A stretch of DNA of 44,956 nucleotides. Source: Paraphaeosphaeria minitans. Lineage: Eukaryota; Ascomycota; Dothideomycetes; Pleosporales; Didymosphaeriaceae. The notes under the pieces were generated by a model that ran no database searches, was not told the origin of the DNA, and was given only the letters and a program-made list of their open reading frames with translations. This document shows positions 1 through 12,930 of the stretch, one piece after another; position 1 is the first letter of the stretch, and each line of letters begins with the position of its first letter. The DNA is taken from contig WJXW01000028.1 of assembly GCA_015832175.1 (NCBI GenBank), forward strand, positions 1 through 44,956, written 5' to 3'. A program made the position numbers and the translations under genes.

Positions 1-895
1 TAGGATGCGTTTCCTTAGTTAGTTTCTTCTCTTTTATTATACTAAATTCTTAAGTAAATAAAAGTTTTTTTATAATAGACGCGTATCCTTTCTCTCTTCT
101 ACTAGATAGTATCTTTCTTTTTTGTACTAGGCCCTCTAACAATTTAAACTTTAACTATAGCGCTGCCTATATCTAGCGCTACTATATCTTACTTATAATA
201 CTAACTACCTATCCTTATCTTACGCTCTTATATAGTAAATAGAACCTTTTAGTCTTAAACTATATAAAACTATATTCTATAAAACTAGCACTAAAGCGTT
301 GCGATAATACTATACTACTCTCTAGTATAGTGTTAGCTATAGTACTGTTGCCCTTTTTATATTTAACTATGTCTAGTAGTCTCTTTACTTTTTCTTTAAA
401 TAACTATAGGCCCTATGTGTGCTTTGTCCTCTATACCTATAACACTATTTTCTAATTACATAGACACTTAGCCGCACCTATAGTAACTACTTAGCTTATT
501 ATCCCTTCTTTAATAGTAGCGTCACTTTAGTAGTTTTTTTATAAATATATAGTAACGTGTCTCTTCTCTATTATCTTCTAATAACTCTACCTCCTCTATG
601 TATTATATACATAGCACAACTTCTATTATTATACTACTAGCTAACGCTTTAGCTTTTAATTTCTATTCTCTACTAAACAGCTAGTCGCTTTTAACGTGCA
701 ATTTTGTTTAGAGGCGCTTTTAGGGCCTCTACTTAAGTATCTTTCTCTTTACCTAACTCTTCCTTACTATTACTTTAGCGCGCTTAGTCCCTATAGACAA
801 AGTGTAAGAAGTAAAAAAATTTTTTCTTTTTTACTTATTTATATATCTATTGCACCACAGACTTAGGTAAGCTACATAGAAATGCCTTAGTAAAA
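1..895 (-). pseudogene. Decayed unknown gene divergent from TLH, copy A (3' part missing)
   Basis: On the minus strand a Lys/Arg/Gln-rich, probably helical protein can be followed once TAG/TAA stops are read as former Gln or Arg codons. Short readable stretches include LFKEKVKRLLDIVKYKKGN and REKGYASIIKKLLF. A frame change near 540-600 and many stops make it non-functional. The same gene occurs in copies B and C, where its natural 3' end is visible. Its 5' end faces the helicase 5' end across roughly 200-250 bp, so the two may have shared a bidirectional promoter (inference). I do not recognise the family, and no catalytic motif or membrane segment stands out. The left 10% or so lies outside the window. 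Confidence 0.55.
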
Positions 896-1119
896 GGACC
901 TCTTCTCTATAGAACTAAATACTATATAGGCTTCTAATTATAAACTTGTTTATATGCGTCTTATATAAGGGAGGGAATTAGACTACTATTATCCTAAAGC
1001 ACCTTAGCTAGCAAGATTAAAGAATAGTAGGCTATAGTAATGTAGTATTTATGTAACCTAAGATATAAATATTACCTAGTGTTTCTTATCTCCCCTTAGC
1101 ACTAAAGTTTAGCTAACTT

Positions 1120-4100
1120 ATTTTAACTATAGACGTGGATTAAAATTAATTACACTACCACTAACTATAGAGACTCCTAAACACATTTACTATAATAAGA
1201 CTTATTATTTTATTACCTATGTACTACATAAATATGTGATACTCCTAAGTAAGGTGTTTTCCTATTTTAATAAGGAACATAGATAAGAGATAACTAGTAA
1301 AGAGAGGCGCGTTATCTAAGAATATATTAATAAGCTTAGGAACCTTTACCTACCACTATAAGAGAAATATAAAGAATTTATAGTTTCTAATACTTTAGTA
1401 CTAGCCTTCCCTGGCCTACGTGTTATCCCTAATAGTTATTGCTGTTATTACTATACCTATATTGCTACTAGGATTTCCGTAAAATATAATATACAAGGAC
1501 ACCTACGCTAGGAATATAAACTCTACGTTCTAAATATAGCTAAAGAAAGAAGGCAGCTCTAGTATAGTAAGTAAGTAAAGGGCGCAAATTACTAATAGTT
1601 TTTCCCCTCTATACTACCCCTATTCTAAAACCTTTATCTTACTTATAAATTTGCAGTTAAACTATTTACAAACTTGCATAGCTCTAAAGCCACTACTAAT
1701 AGCGTTAAAAACTTAACTAAACCTAGCGTAGTCCTTATACCTATTTCTGCCCCTACTAGTAGTAAATTTATAGATTAGCTCTAAGAAGCGTTGTAATAGG
1801 CTAAGAAAGCAAAGTAAGAGTAGTTAGTAGCTATACCTAGTATACCCTTGTTTCCACAAATCCTTAGGTTACTTATATAGGTGTCCTATAAGTGTTTAGC
1901 AACACGTCTACATAGGTAGAGGCTTTATAATATATAGCTATACTAACTGCTGTAGGTGATCTAAAGCTATATTATCTCTACGTAACTATAAAGAGCATAG
2001 CTAGAACTTAGTAGAATGTTACTAATAAAGCCTCCTACTACGCCCACATAAGAGTAATATAAGAACACAAGACTAATGTTCCCCTTACTTCGCTAGAGCT
2101 ATACTAGGACTCTTACCTCTACTACGTAGGACTACTCTAGAAGATATTTGTCTTCTTCTACCACGTATTAGTTAATAATATAGAGAAGCTACTAACACTT
2201 TATTTACAGCCTTACTAGGAGTAGACCTAGTAGGATATTATAGAATACTTAGATTTAATAGATAACATTCTAGAAGTCTAAGAGCACTATACTAGAACTT
2301 AATTTATATTATTTAAAGAGCACTACTATTGCTTTTAGCTATTCCTTATTAAATAAACTAGTTAAACTAAGCATTTTAAACTTACCCTACTAACACCTAT
2401 AGCGTTCCTAACACTCTCCTATAATAGAAAAGGTTTTTAAGAGGCGTACAACTTTGCAATAGACATATTAGCTATAAAGAAGTTTTGCTATTTTGTAGGC
2501 CTTTAGAAACTACAGGATAACCTTATCTATTCAAATAACGTCCAGCCCTAGGCTACTATAAATAGTATACAGACTACTATTTTACTTAATAAGGCTTCCC
2601 TTCTTATCGCTAAGTAAGATAGTAACATGTCTATAGAGGCAGAGAACTATAATCTCACAGACATGTTTAAGGCGTGGGTATATAACTACCTTACTATAGA
2701 GTATCCTATAAGTATAAGCTAGCTTATAAACACAGCACAGTTTATTAGTAAGTTCTAATACAGTAAGAACCTAGATACCTTTATACACTAGAACAAGAAT
2801 ATAGTTACTATACGTAATATAAGAATAATCCTAGCCTTATTTATAATAATGGCTAGGAACGAGTATAAGGAGACCTTAAAGATCCTATACTAGCTAACCT
2901 TTATGTCTACTTATTTAGACCTTCTAAATATTCTATAGGAACTTCTAGTGGAGGAACTAAAAAATGTCACACTAGGCTTTTCTATATTTAGCCCTAATAA
3001 TAGTAACCTTGTGTATAGAGCTGACTTTGTCGTTAAAAACCTAATAAAAGGGGTAGGTTAAGAAAGTTTTTTAACTACCCCCCTTATAAACCTACGTGAC
3101 TTCACCTAGGTGCAGCGATACTATAATTTAGTATAGAAATTTCTAAAGTATCTTCTTTACCTAATTTACTTTACTAGTAGCTAACTTAGCTATAGAACAG
3201 AAGTGCTTAGTGTTTAACTTAAGAATAGTTATACTATAGGTATACATAACATTTTCCTATATAATAGTCTTATCGCAGTAGTTTTATAATACTATAAAGG
3301 GTACAACTGCGATAAGACTATAAAGACTATATATAGATTTCTCCTAGCGGAGGTGGGTAGTCTCTTAGTGTAGTACATTTGGCTGGTCTAACTATTCTAT
3401 CTAGTTGTCTAAGGATAAATAGGGATAGACCTTTATAACCACTATTATAAGCAGGCGTAAAGTGTGCTCCTATAGCTAGACGCAGTAGGAAAATAACACA
3501 CTATATTATATATCTTTAGTTTAGCTATCTAGAGTGCTAGTCTTTATTAGATTAGGTAGGAGATTAACATTAACACCTTATGTTACTTTATAATTACTTT
3601 TGCCTACTAGTTTGCCAGCTCTAAGATGCTTATTTAGGAACTTACTAAAGAGGATGTAGATAATATTATAAATAAGGTAGAGGCTAAAGTATAAGAAATA
3701 TAGGCTAGGCATCTACCTAAAACAGCCTACGTAGTATACACACTTAATATATTAAAAATATTTACCTACTTATTTAATAATGTAAAGGCACACTTTAAGA
3801 TATTATAGAAATAGTATTACGCTATTTATTTTAGCTTAGTAAAAGCGTAGCTAAGTTTTAACTATTATAAGAGCATTATAGCTACTACTTAATAGTAGAA
3901 TACTAAGAGAAGTAATATTAATCTCCTATAACTATTACAAGAGAACTTTAGATGCGACGCCTAATTTAAAGGTATATAGAAGGCCACCCTATTAGCTATT
4001 CTTATAGGCGAAAGTGTAGTAGTGTACATTATAAGCACTAGAGCTAGTAAAAGTCTCCTCTTTATACTACTAGCCTACTATCCAGGCTATAGGCAGAGCC

Positions 4101-6330
4101 TTATAATAGTGCTACTTATAGCCTTATATATAGATATACTTTAACGCTATACAACCCTACGTATACGTACTATAGTGTGGAAGCAGGGCTTATACAATAA
4201 GTAGGCGGCTATTATACTTATAACTCTAGAGAATATAGCTAGCGATAGTTTCTAGGCTTACGTACGTAGGTAGAAGTTATTAGGTGTACTAGAGCAAATA
4301 GTAGTAGACGAATTTCACTATATTATTCTCCCTAATATAGTATACCGCCCTTATCTCTGTAACCTATATTAGTTAATATAGTACAAAGTCCCTTTAACTT
4401 TACTTACTACAACCCTACCTCTAGATAATTAGCACTAAGCGTTTTAATTGCTAGGCCTCCCTATAGATATAAATCCTTATAGGGAATCTACACTTTATAG
4501 TAATGTCTAATATAAGGTCTATAGCGTCCTACTCTTAACAAGCACTATAATAATAGATATAGTAGAGTATATACAATAGGCTCTATAAAAATTTAAGAAG
4601 GTTCTTATCTATATTAACTTTATTTTAATAGTAGATACCTTGGCCTAGGGCCTAGACTACTTAAGATACTACAGCCAAATAGAAGAGGGTAAGAAGGGAA
4701 TAAGCTTAGACCTATTCCTATAATAATTAGAAGGCGCCATAATTGCGACTAGCGTATTAATAGAAGGCCTCTATATCCTAGATATCTAAGTAGTTATTAG
4801 GTTTACTCTACTAGCTAGTCTAATTAGCCTTATATAAGAATTTGGCAGGGTTGCCTAGGACTAGAAACTAGGCACTATATACCTAGTGCTTAGTAAGTAA
4901 GTCCTAAATACACACTTTAATAAAGCTAGTTAGAATGCTTAGCTAGCTGTGCTAGCCTACGTATAGGACCCTACCTACTAACTAGTCTACTATTATAGTA
5001 TTATTAATTATTATCTTAATAGTAATAAGATAAGGAAGATATATAAAGCATCTAAGTAGGCTTATAATATATACTTAGACTTAATTTACTTCCTATCTAA
5101 TTTACCCTATGTGTAAAGTTTATTAATTACACTAGGAAGACTCTAAGGTGTAGTAAGGGGGCTGCTACAAAACGTGCCTTTAACGCCTATTTAGGCTAGA
5201 TACAATGTAAACTCCTTACTAGCCTATATAATAGGTACCCAGAGTAGTGACTATTATGTTTTATTATCTAGAAAACGCCTACTATCTCTAACACCTAGTT
5301 AATTAACTAGGCTAGCCAGCTTATAGACAGATCTAGGTCTCCTCTTAATATATGTAGGAACTATGTTAGGTTCTCCTACTAAACATTTATTTACCCTTAG
5401 TTAGTTTTTCTCTAGCTCCCTAGTTACTGTGCTAATTGTATACACAGTAAACCTACATTAGAAGGCACTAGCCACGCCTTTTAGAGTAGCCTACTAAAAG
5501 AGGGAGCTAGACTTCTTTTAATATAGGATAGAAGAGGCTAGAAAGAGAAGAGGCAGGATCTTTAGAGAAGAAATACTAGCTTGTCTTAAATACTAGAGAC
5601 TTTACTATATAGCTTACTTTGTTAAACAGAAGCCCTTTAACTATAGCTAGGATTAATGTGCCATTATTACTAGACAAAAGACAACCTACTTAGGGAACAC
5701 TATTATGTCCTATTGCGTTTAGATAGGAAATAAATAGAATAAAAGTAACTACTAGGCCTGCCTTCTCTTAGTAAATTACTGCCCTAGGTGGCTTATACTA
5801 GGATCTAACTAGGTTTGAATAGGACTATTAAAAGACGCTTTATATATTAATAAATTTACTATTTAAGATATATAGGCGATCCTGTAGGATAAGTACCTAA
5901 AGGCGAAAGAGCTATAGAGTTGTAATATTAAAGTAATTAAGGGTAAGGACTAGGATTCTAAAAGTACTAATATATTCTAGTAACACTTTATTAGTGTTGT
6001 TAATTTTAGTAATAACTATAAGGCGGGAAGGATTATTCTTAGCCTTAACTAGCTAACGCAGACCTACTATATATCTAAGCGCTATATAGAGTTATAGTAG
6101 GACTGCCCTAGCTAGGAAGCTAGTAGAACCCCTTCTACGATACTAATTTAAATATAATATAGACATAATAATAGAAGGTTTAAAGTAGGTAACGTATACT
6201 ATAGAACTAAGGGAAATATAAGAATCTATATCTGTTATATAAAGTATAAGTAAGGTAAATTAGGGGGAGAGGCTGTCTTATAAACATATTAGGGTTTAAA
6301 ATAGAATAGAAGAGTGTTAGGCACGCGTCT
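1120..6330 (+). pseudogene. RIP-inactivated telomere-linked RecQ-type helicase, copy A
   Basis: This is a former ~1,700-codon gene with many TAG/TAA stops. In order: an N-terminal zinc-finger region (readable LHKYVILLSKVFSYFNKEH at ~1,220, then a second Cys/His cluster ending GHLR at ~1,500); a central tyrosine-recombinase-like region (~3,180-3,800; RTEVLSV, then YYKG, RFL and HLPKTAYVVY); and a RecQ motor with a decayed Walker A (STRASKS, ~4,034), a motif II reading DEFH (~4,306) and motif VI EFGRVAQD (~4,840). A ~400-codon C-terminal extension follows and continues past 6,100. Domain order matches the open gene at 38,864, but the sequences are strongly diverged, so this is a second TLH subfamily. 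It is transcribed toward the telomere. The start is only approximate. Confidence 0.82.
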
Positions 6331-6430
6331 AGCGTAAGTAGGAGTATATTTACAACCCCTAGTAATAGTAATTAAATATATTACAAAAGGAAGTAATACT
6401 AAGCTAGAAAGACTATAGTAGTATACGTTA

Positions 6431-6534
6431 TGGCCTTGGTTTTACTTGTAACTTAGCTTAATATAGAGAAAATGGGGGTCTTTAAGCCCCTTGTTACCCA
6501 TAATAAACAGGCTGCTGTAATAGCGGCATTCATG
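6431..6534. other. Lightly mutated unique spacer between copy A and the 62-bp array
   Basis: About 100 bases immediately after the end of copy A keep many CpA/TpG dinucleotides, unlike their neighbours. They include a short G5/C4 inverted pair around 6,475-6,500 with a short spacer. I see no gene. The weak RIP signature suggests this stretch was single-copy while its flanks were duplicated. Confidence 0.4.
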
Positions 6535-6965
6535 CTAATATTCGGCTAGCCACTTAGAGCTATAGGGCTCATAGGGCTGTTAATTTCCTAGATAGCACAG
6601 ATAGGCGCTGGCTACTTAGAGCTATAGGGCTTATAGGGCTACTAATTTCTAAGGACGTATAGACAGACGCTAGCCACTTAGAGCTATAAGGCTTATAGGG
6701 CTGCCTATTTTATAGATAGCGCTACTAGGCGCTAGCCACTTAGAGCTATAGGGCTTATAAGGCTACCTATTTTATAAATAGCGCTACTAGGCGCTGGCCA
6801 CTTAGAGCTATAGGGCTTATAGGGCTGCCTATTTTATAGATAGCGCCACTAGGCGCTGGCCACTTAGAGCTATAGGGCTTATAGGGCTGCCTATTTCTAA
6901 GGACGCACAGACAGATGCTAGCCACTTAGAGCTATAGGGCTTATAGGGCTGCTATTTTATAAATA
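6535..6965. repeat. 62-bp tandem repeat, seven units
   Basis: The core GCCACTTAGAGCTATAGGGC recurs with its first base at 6,549, 6,611 (one mismatch), 6,673, 6,735, 6,797, 6,859 and 6,921, an exact 62-base period with no indels. Each unit holds a GGGCTTATAGGGCT doublet and a variable half that alternates between a 'TTTTATAGATAGCGC' type and a 'TTTCTAAGGACG' type. Since 62 is not a multiple of 3, the array is not protein-coding. Confidence 0.95.
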
Positions 6966-7072
6966 GCACCTACTCTAAATTTTTGCCTATCTCTGTGCAC
7001 CAGCTCCTCTCTATATACCTTTATCCTTATTCTTTGCGATATCCCTAACTAGGGTATTATGCCACTAACACT

Positions 7073-8060
7073 ATGCCACTAAAACTTAATCTTACACTAG
7101 AAGAGCAACTAGCTTAGCAAAAGGTATTAAAGGCGAAGTTAAACAAAGCTTATAAGGCCTTCTAGGCCTTTAATAGCACCTTAAACGTTAGGATAAGATA
7201 AGCTATTTATCTCTATTTACTAAACTATTTTAAAACTAATATTTATTAGTAAGGCATCGCATTCTATACTTAGTAGCAATAAAACCCTCCTAATTATGCA
7301 CCTATCGCTAGTAACCACCTCTTAAGTTGCACCTTAGCTAAAGACTTAGCTAATTATACTAAGTTTAACGCAATAATTGCCTACACCTATACTTCTGCCT
7401 ATACCTACTATAAGTATAGTAGCACGACCAACATTAACTAATAGGGCGTGAACTTAGGATGTTAAGTATTACTTAGCACACCTTTAATATAATAAACTAG
7501 AGACTAGCTTACTAGCCACATAGTATACTACTTATAGGCAGCCAATAATATCTCCTAGAGTTATTCTAGTATTAGAACGACTAAACGAAAACCTACTAAT
7601 GCTAGATGTTAATAGACTAGCCCTTACTAATCTAGATAACCTTATAGTAGATCTTAAGTATCTCTTTAGCAATACCCGCTTTAGTACCACAAATAAATAC
7701 CTTACAGGACATTCAGATCCTCTACCTAGTGTTTCTAGTCTAGTAGTTACAGCTTCCTCCACAAGAGTTACTATACAAGACTTACCACTAATAGATTTAG
7801 TTAATTTCTCGCTATAGATTAACTTAGACATTAATTTATTATTAGTAGAACTCTGCCTAAATAATAATAATATTACGCCTATAGACACATTACCTAGGCC
7901 CTTAATCCACGCCTCTAACAATAGATTAGATAAAAACCACTCTTATAATTATAAGAGTGTAACACTAGGTACGCTAACTTGACCTATTAATATTATAGAG
8001 GCTAGGGGCTAGAGGACCCCCCTAAGGGTCTTTAGTCCCCTTCCCTTTCTCCCCTACTAA
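7073..8060 (+). pseudogene. Decayed gene of unknown function
   Basis: An ATG at 7,073 opens a basic, helical-looking reading frame (MPLKLNLTLEEQLA at its start, later KLNKAYKAF) interrupted by TAG/TAA at former Gln/Arg codons. This frame fades near 7,600. A different frame is readable from about 7,540 to 7,990 (LTNLDNLIVDLKYLFSNTRF), so an intron or indel may separate two parts. It lies between the 62-bp array and the large decayed gene from 8,096, whose frame equals that of the 7,073 ATG, so both could be exons of one gene. I recognise no family. The 129-codon open stretch on the opposite strand at 7,532-7,921 looks like its shadow. Confidence 0.4.
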
Positions 8061-8095
8061 TCTAAATAGTACCTAACAGTAATTATAGTATATTT

Positions 8096-11000
8096 ATTGC
8101 TAAGCCTAAGCGAGTCCTATTGTCTACTATTAAATGCTGTCTAGAACTGTATTAGTATACTATGTAACTACACTGTGCCACTTAATTAAGCAGCTTGCGA
8201 CTCTATACCTAGACATAGTAGATAAATAAATATATACTAGCTTTTATTCCTACTATCTCTTTTTATCCGCAGCTGTTAATGCTACTAAAGGCATTAGCCT
8301 ACTATCTACGTAATAATACCTAAAACTTTTATGCCTAGGCGGAACTACTTATAGGTGTTTTTAATCTAAACCTATATAATGTTCTATTACTAAGCATAGA
8401 TCGCACAGAAGCGCACTTTCTATTATAATAAAATAGGGTATATTATCTTGTTTAATAATTTAATTGTGATAGTATTATTTTCTCTCTAACTAGTCTTAGT
8501 ATTTTCTAGTATAACCTATCCTTCTCCTTCTTGCCTAGCTTTACTAAGGGTTTTACTAGTAATTAACATGTGTCCTTCTTACCTATAAATCTTTTATAAC
8601 ATAAGAATATTCTTCTTAGACTATGTAATAGGTTTAAGTGTTATATATTCTAGCCACGTTTTCCTCTATAGTTTACTTTAGCTAAAGGGAAGGCTATTAC
8701 TAGATAAACCTAACACCTTCTAGACTATGCCTTAGCTTAATAGCTAAAGTGTGTTATTCTCCCTACTCTATGTAGTGTATGCGATCTAAGTAGTGCTAGG
8801 CATTATCCTATTAGCTATGCGCAGCTAAAAGCGAACTCTAAAGTATATTTTAAATAAAGTTATATATAGACACTAGGTAATTGTTATGTTAACACTTAAT
8901 AGGATATCCTAAAACAAATTCTTAAATCTTTTTAGGATACTATTGTGGATTTAGCACAAGATGTTACTTTCCTAGACTATAATATTCCTAATAACGCCTT
9001 TAGTGATCCTGTACTTATTGTATCTTGTTATAACCTTAAACTATCTAAACTTAGTGGTTATTCTTCCTTGTCTACCTATTAAATATCTTTAGAAGAATTT
9101 ATTTAGTCTTACTAGAACATAAACTTTCTAGACCTATATCGCTTCTATTAGGATCTTGGCATTTAAACTAGATTAAATGTTACTAGCACAACTATATTGC
9201 GAAAATCCTGTTGCCTTAAATAATAGATATCCTTCTTTAATTATAGTGAGCGAGGATTACGTTCAAAGCCGCGTTTCTATACCTTTACTAGTACTAATGC
9301 TAGATCTGCTAAATTAGAGCTTCGCTATAGCAACAAATTTTACTAAGCTAGAATTTAACATATGAAAGTCTATAACACTATTAAGGAGACCACATATGCA
9401 CCTATTTATAGGTATAGTTTATTTTTAAATCCTAATTTAGAAGTTATTAGTGCTACTTAGGAATTCTTAAATAAGACAAAATTTAGTAACACTAGACGTA
9501 ATAAGTAGAGTATTATTTAAGTTAAGTAACTCCTAAATTAAATTAAGCTCTATAAGGCCTATATACGCGTAATTCTATCACCTAAGTCCTGCCAGATATT
9601 TTATTTTAATCGCTAAGAACTTTGTATACAGCTGCACTAGTCTAGAACTGCGTTAGCGCCTCTTAATATTAATAACACAGAGCATATATACTAGATAGAT
9701 ACTAATACTTATTATAGATTCTGGATTCTGCTAATACATAAAGTTAATTACTTCTGTGTAGTAGAATATAATTATTAGCTAGCAGCTCTAGAATTAATTA
9801 CTACTGTAGCTTACTATTTTAACCTACTAACTAAAGATTAAGAACTTAACTACATAGCTATAACTATATTTGCTCGCACTCTTTACTTTATGTTAAACTG
9901 TGAAAATTTAAGTAGTCTTCCTTCCCTTAGCTCTAGTAAGGAGTACCAAAGACCCTATGTTTTTAAACACTAGAAACCCTTACTAGGTGGTACTATTATA
10001 CTAAAACACATGCAGAGATGTAAGCCCAAGCGACGCTAAGGCCTTGAATATACTAAATCTATAAAGTAATTTAGTATTATTTAGATTCCCTTTTGCTTAG
10101 GTATATAGAACAAACTTATACTAAAATTCCAACTTAGTAAATATCCCTATCTAGATATCTACTACTATGTTCTGCAAAAGTTAAAGCGCCGCCTCTACCT
10201 CTATAGGATGCGAACCTTAGAGTCCTATTAGTTTAAATTCATTTACTACTTAATAGAATCTACTCTTTTAATTAGTTAAGGTGCAACTAATTTAAAAGTA
10301 TAGTAGAAGCTATTCTTTTTACTATCTATATAGGCAATAAGAGCATATAATCTCTTTATATAGGAAATTATAGGGCAACGCTGGCTAACCCATAATAAAG
10401 TTAGTAATTAGAAAAACCTGGAACCTTTCTTCTAGTAAGCCCACATAGAGCACCTAGTAAATAGGGGAACAGATATACTTTCTTTCTCTAGTGTTTCTAA
10501 GATTATTAGAGCGCGACTTAGACTAAGCTACCTAGAAATTGCAAAGTAACACAACTACAAGACTACCCTTTTCCTAACTTTTAGTTATAGGACATGGCAG
10601 GGTAGGGTAGCTCCCTTATTTACATTAGATAATAAGAACCCTCCCTAGCTAAAAAAAGCGCTATAGATATAAGTAATACTATCACACCTAGAAGCCTTTA
10701 AAACAGTACTACTAGGACATACTGTGGACGAAATATACGCTTTATACAAAACGTACATTTTATAAATTGCTTATGTTTATGTTTAGGGGATCCTCCTATA
10801 CTCTAAGAAAACAGCATCTATGCTAGGTAGTAATAGTAAGTCTATTAGGCAATTAAGTATAATAATTCGACACTAACTACTAAGTAACTTAGAGCGGATA
10901 AAATGGATATTTCTACACATTGCACCTAAGGACTAATTAACATTTTATTATATCTATACTACTTAACAACAGTTATTAGTATCTAAAGTTAGAGAGGTCC

Positions 11001-11311
11001 TTAAGCGATGTCACATTTTTACCTTCTATAATAAAGGAGATGTCTTAGAACACCTATACCTACTAGGCAGTTTAGACGAAATAGGGTCTTTACTAACCCT
11101 ATTTAGTTACATTAATAAGTTTAACACCAAATTTAGTAAATAGCAGGATAACCTAAGTAAAAATAAAGATAAGGATAGTAACTGGCCAGCTCGACCTGTG
11201 CACACAGCTACTAGTGGATTTATTGTGTTAGAAAGTAAAGAGGCAAGCGATCTATCTAATCTTAAGAGTCTATAGACAGGTAGCAACAGCATATTAGTTG
11301 TATACTATTAA
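8096..11311 (+). pseudogene. Large decayed gene of unknown function, frame preserved over 3.2 kb
   Basis: One frame can be followed from about 8,096 to a TAA at 11,309-11,311 without a shift that I can find, roughly 1,070 codons broken only by in-frame TAG/TAA. Readable pieces are of normal globular composition, for example FFNYSERGLRSKPRF (~9,230), LLGGTIILKHMQRCKPKRR (~9,980), TVDEIYALYKTYI (~10,725) and, near the C-terminus, ARPVHTATSGFIVLESKEA (~11,200). There is no Walker motif, zinc knuckle or polymerase motif that I can see, so it does not look like a retroelement or helicase. The RIP signature implies that a second copy existed when it was mutated. Function unknown. Confidence 0.5.
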
Positions 11312-11645
11312 TATATATTTAAAGGTTTCTCTAGTAATCTTTTCTCTATCTTACTACATCTTCTCTACTTATTAAAAAAATAAACACAAAAGATATAAAC
11401 CCTATTTCCCGCTCTTATCTATATACTTGGATACAGTTAATTATAGGCAATCTATAGATTAAATTATAGGCATATAAGTACAGATGTGCGCTTCTAAATT
11501 TAATCCTCTTATATTTCTATATTAGGCTGCGTAGCTGCTAAGGAATACTTACTAATTAGTTACGATCGAGTTGCGTCTTTCCTTACCCCATAATACTAGG
11601 TATAGTTTTATTAACCTAACACCCATATCTATTAAACTAATAAAT
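11312..11645. other. AT-rich spacer without recognisable gene
   Basis: Spacer between two decayed plus-strand genes. It has a poly-A run near 11,371-11,390 and a CG-containing patch near 11,560-11,590, which might be part of a former promoter for the gene starting at 11,646. Nothing further is supported. Confidence 0.4.
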
Positions 11646-12440
11646 ATGTCACCACAATTATCTAATAGCAGCCAAGTTAGAAAGCCTAAATTTAAACCTT
11701 AGATAAGGAAGGTCACTAAAACTAAGCGCCATAAACTATCACTAGCTACACTAACAAATGCGTATAGAGAATCCTTATTCCTATTAAGCAAGTATTTAAT
11801 TAATACATCTCTAGACACCCACTATTGTGTAGGTATATTTAAAAGGTAAGCAAATGCCAAATAGATATTATAGGATAGAGACCTTCCTAATAAAGAAGAT
11901 AATGTGTAAGCAATTTGCCATCTATAATTATATAAAACTAAGAGCTTAGAACAATTCCCAAATTACTAGTAGAGCCTATGCCCCCACTATTACTAAATTA
12001 TAATTTAAGCCCTTTACAAAATATCTCTACGCACTTTCCTTACACTATAAGATAAGTAGGTTAATAGGTATTGGCTAAAACTACCTAACATAATTATGTA
12101 ATAACACTAGACAGAGTAAACGTATCTACTCTATAAGCGCTGTTTATTTCTTTAACTAGTAGTCGTACATATACCCCTATAAGTAGTTATGCTACGGGCT
12201 CCGCTTACTGCCCACTAAGTGTTAAACCTAAAGGACAATTACCTAGCTTTACTAAATAACAATAGCAACTAGATGCTAAGACAGAACTAAGGGGTAACCT
12301 ACTGGCTGTAACTACTCTAAAATCTATGTTACCCACGCTATAAGTAGGACGCAGTAGACATAGGAAGCGTATAATTACGCGTTCTATTAATTTGGTAGAG
12401 GTAACTTCTAGGTTAATAAAATATATAATTGTACACTAGG
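11646..12440 (+). pseudogene. Decayed gene of unknown function upstream of TLH tail D
   Basis: An ATG at 11,646 starts a basic, Ser/Gln/Lys-rich frame (MSPQLSNSSQVRKPKFKP) that continues to about 12,430 with stops nearly all explicable as former Gln/Arg codons. Readable stretches include LATLTNAYRESLFLLSKYL. The basic N-terminus would suit a nuclear or nucleic-acid-binding protein, but that is only inference. It leads into sequence similar to the 3' end of the TLH unit, so it may be a composite made by rearrangement. No family recognised. Confidence 0.4.
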
Positions 12441-12465
12441 ATAGTAAGGCTATAAAACAACACAT

Positions 12466-12930
12466 ATTTAAATATAATGTGGACATAATAATATAAGGTT
12501 TAACCTGCGCTGGCAAGTTACGCACACTATAGGGACTAAGAGAAACATAAGAACTACTAACCCTATATACAGCGCATAAGGCACACAAGTAACTATTTAC
12601 TAGAATAAGACTTACTAATAGATAAGGAGGGAAAATTATATAGGAGAATAGTTGCAGTAATATAGATATTAAAGATAAAATATAAATAGAAGTAAAGCGC
12701 ATGTGCAGGTTAGTAATACGTCCTCTATAATAGTAAAGCTTACTACCCTAGACTAGCCATAAAACCTATATATCTAACATTTCTCTTAGCTATTAGTAAG
12801 CGAGACAAAGCATAACTACATAAGGTAGGGTATATAAAATAGGATAGTAAGGCTAACTAAATTAGGAAGAGAGGTTGTCTTATAAACAGATTAGGGTTTA
12901 AAACAGAATAGAAGATGCAGGAGAGAAAGG
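12466..12930 (+). pseudogene. TLH unit tail relic D, with ~260-bp internal difference
   Basis: Both ends match the 3' tail of copies A and C: 'ATAATGTGGACATAATAAT' at ~12,475 aligns with ~6,150, and 'GGTTGTCTTATAAACA' at ~12,865 aligns with ~6,265. Between them about 260 bases are present that A and C lack. It is therefore the 3' end of a fourth TLH unit carrying either an insertion or an ancestral segment lost from A and C. It lies directly before copy B, giving a head-to-tail order. Confidence 0.65.

Larger units (their letters stand above)
1..6430 (+). repeat. TLH repeat unit copy A, left end outside window
   Basis: Base 1 aligns with 13,365 of copy B and 17,211 of copy C, and similarity to C runs almost without gaps to about 6,430 (C: 23,632). 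The unit carries a minus-strand gene and a divergent plus-strand RecQ-type helicase gene. Differences from C are mostly C/T and G/A exchanges, as RIP produces. The unit begins upstream of the window: the corresponding left border in C lies ~350 bp further out. Confidence 0.88.

Noticed and set aside
6283..6300. TTAGGG word near the end of copies A, C and D as an interstitial telomere
   Set aside because: A single TTAGGG in each, inside coding sequence shared by all copies; no second unit.
6535..6965. CRISPR-like array
   Set aside because: Whole 62-bp units repeat, without unique spacers, in a eukaryotic chromosome end. It is a minisatellite.
7532..7921. 129-codon open frame, minus strand
   Set aside because: It overlaps a plus-strand frame of similar length that reads more like protein (acid/base pattern, Asn/Asp content). 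In RIPed DNA an open frame on one strand is weak evidence. I favour the plus strand but not strongly.
12436..12702. 88-codon open frame, minus strand
   Set aside because: Hydrophobic by chance; it lies over the plus-strand TLH tail relic D.
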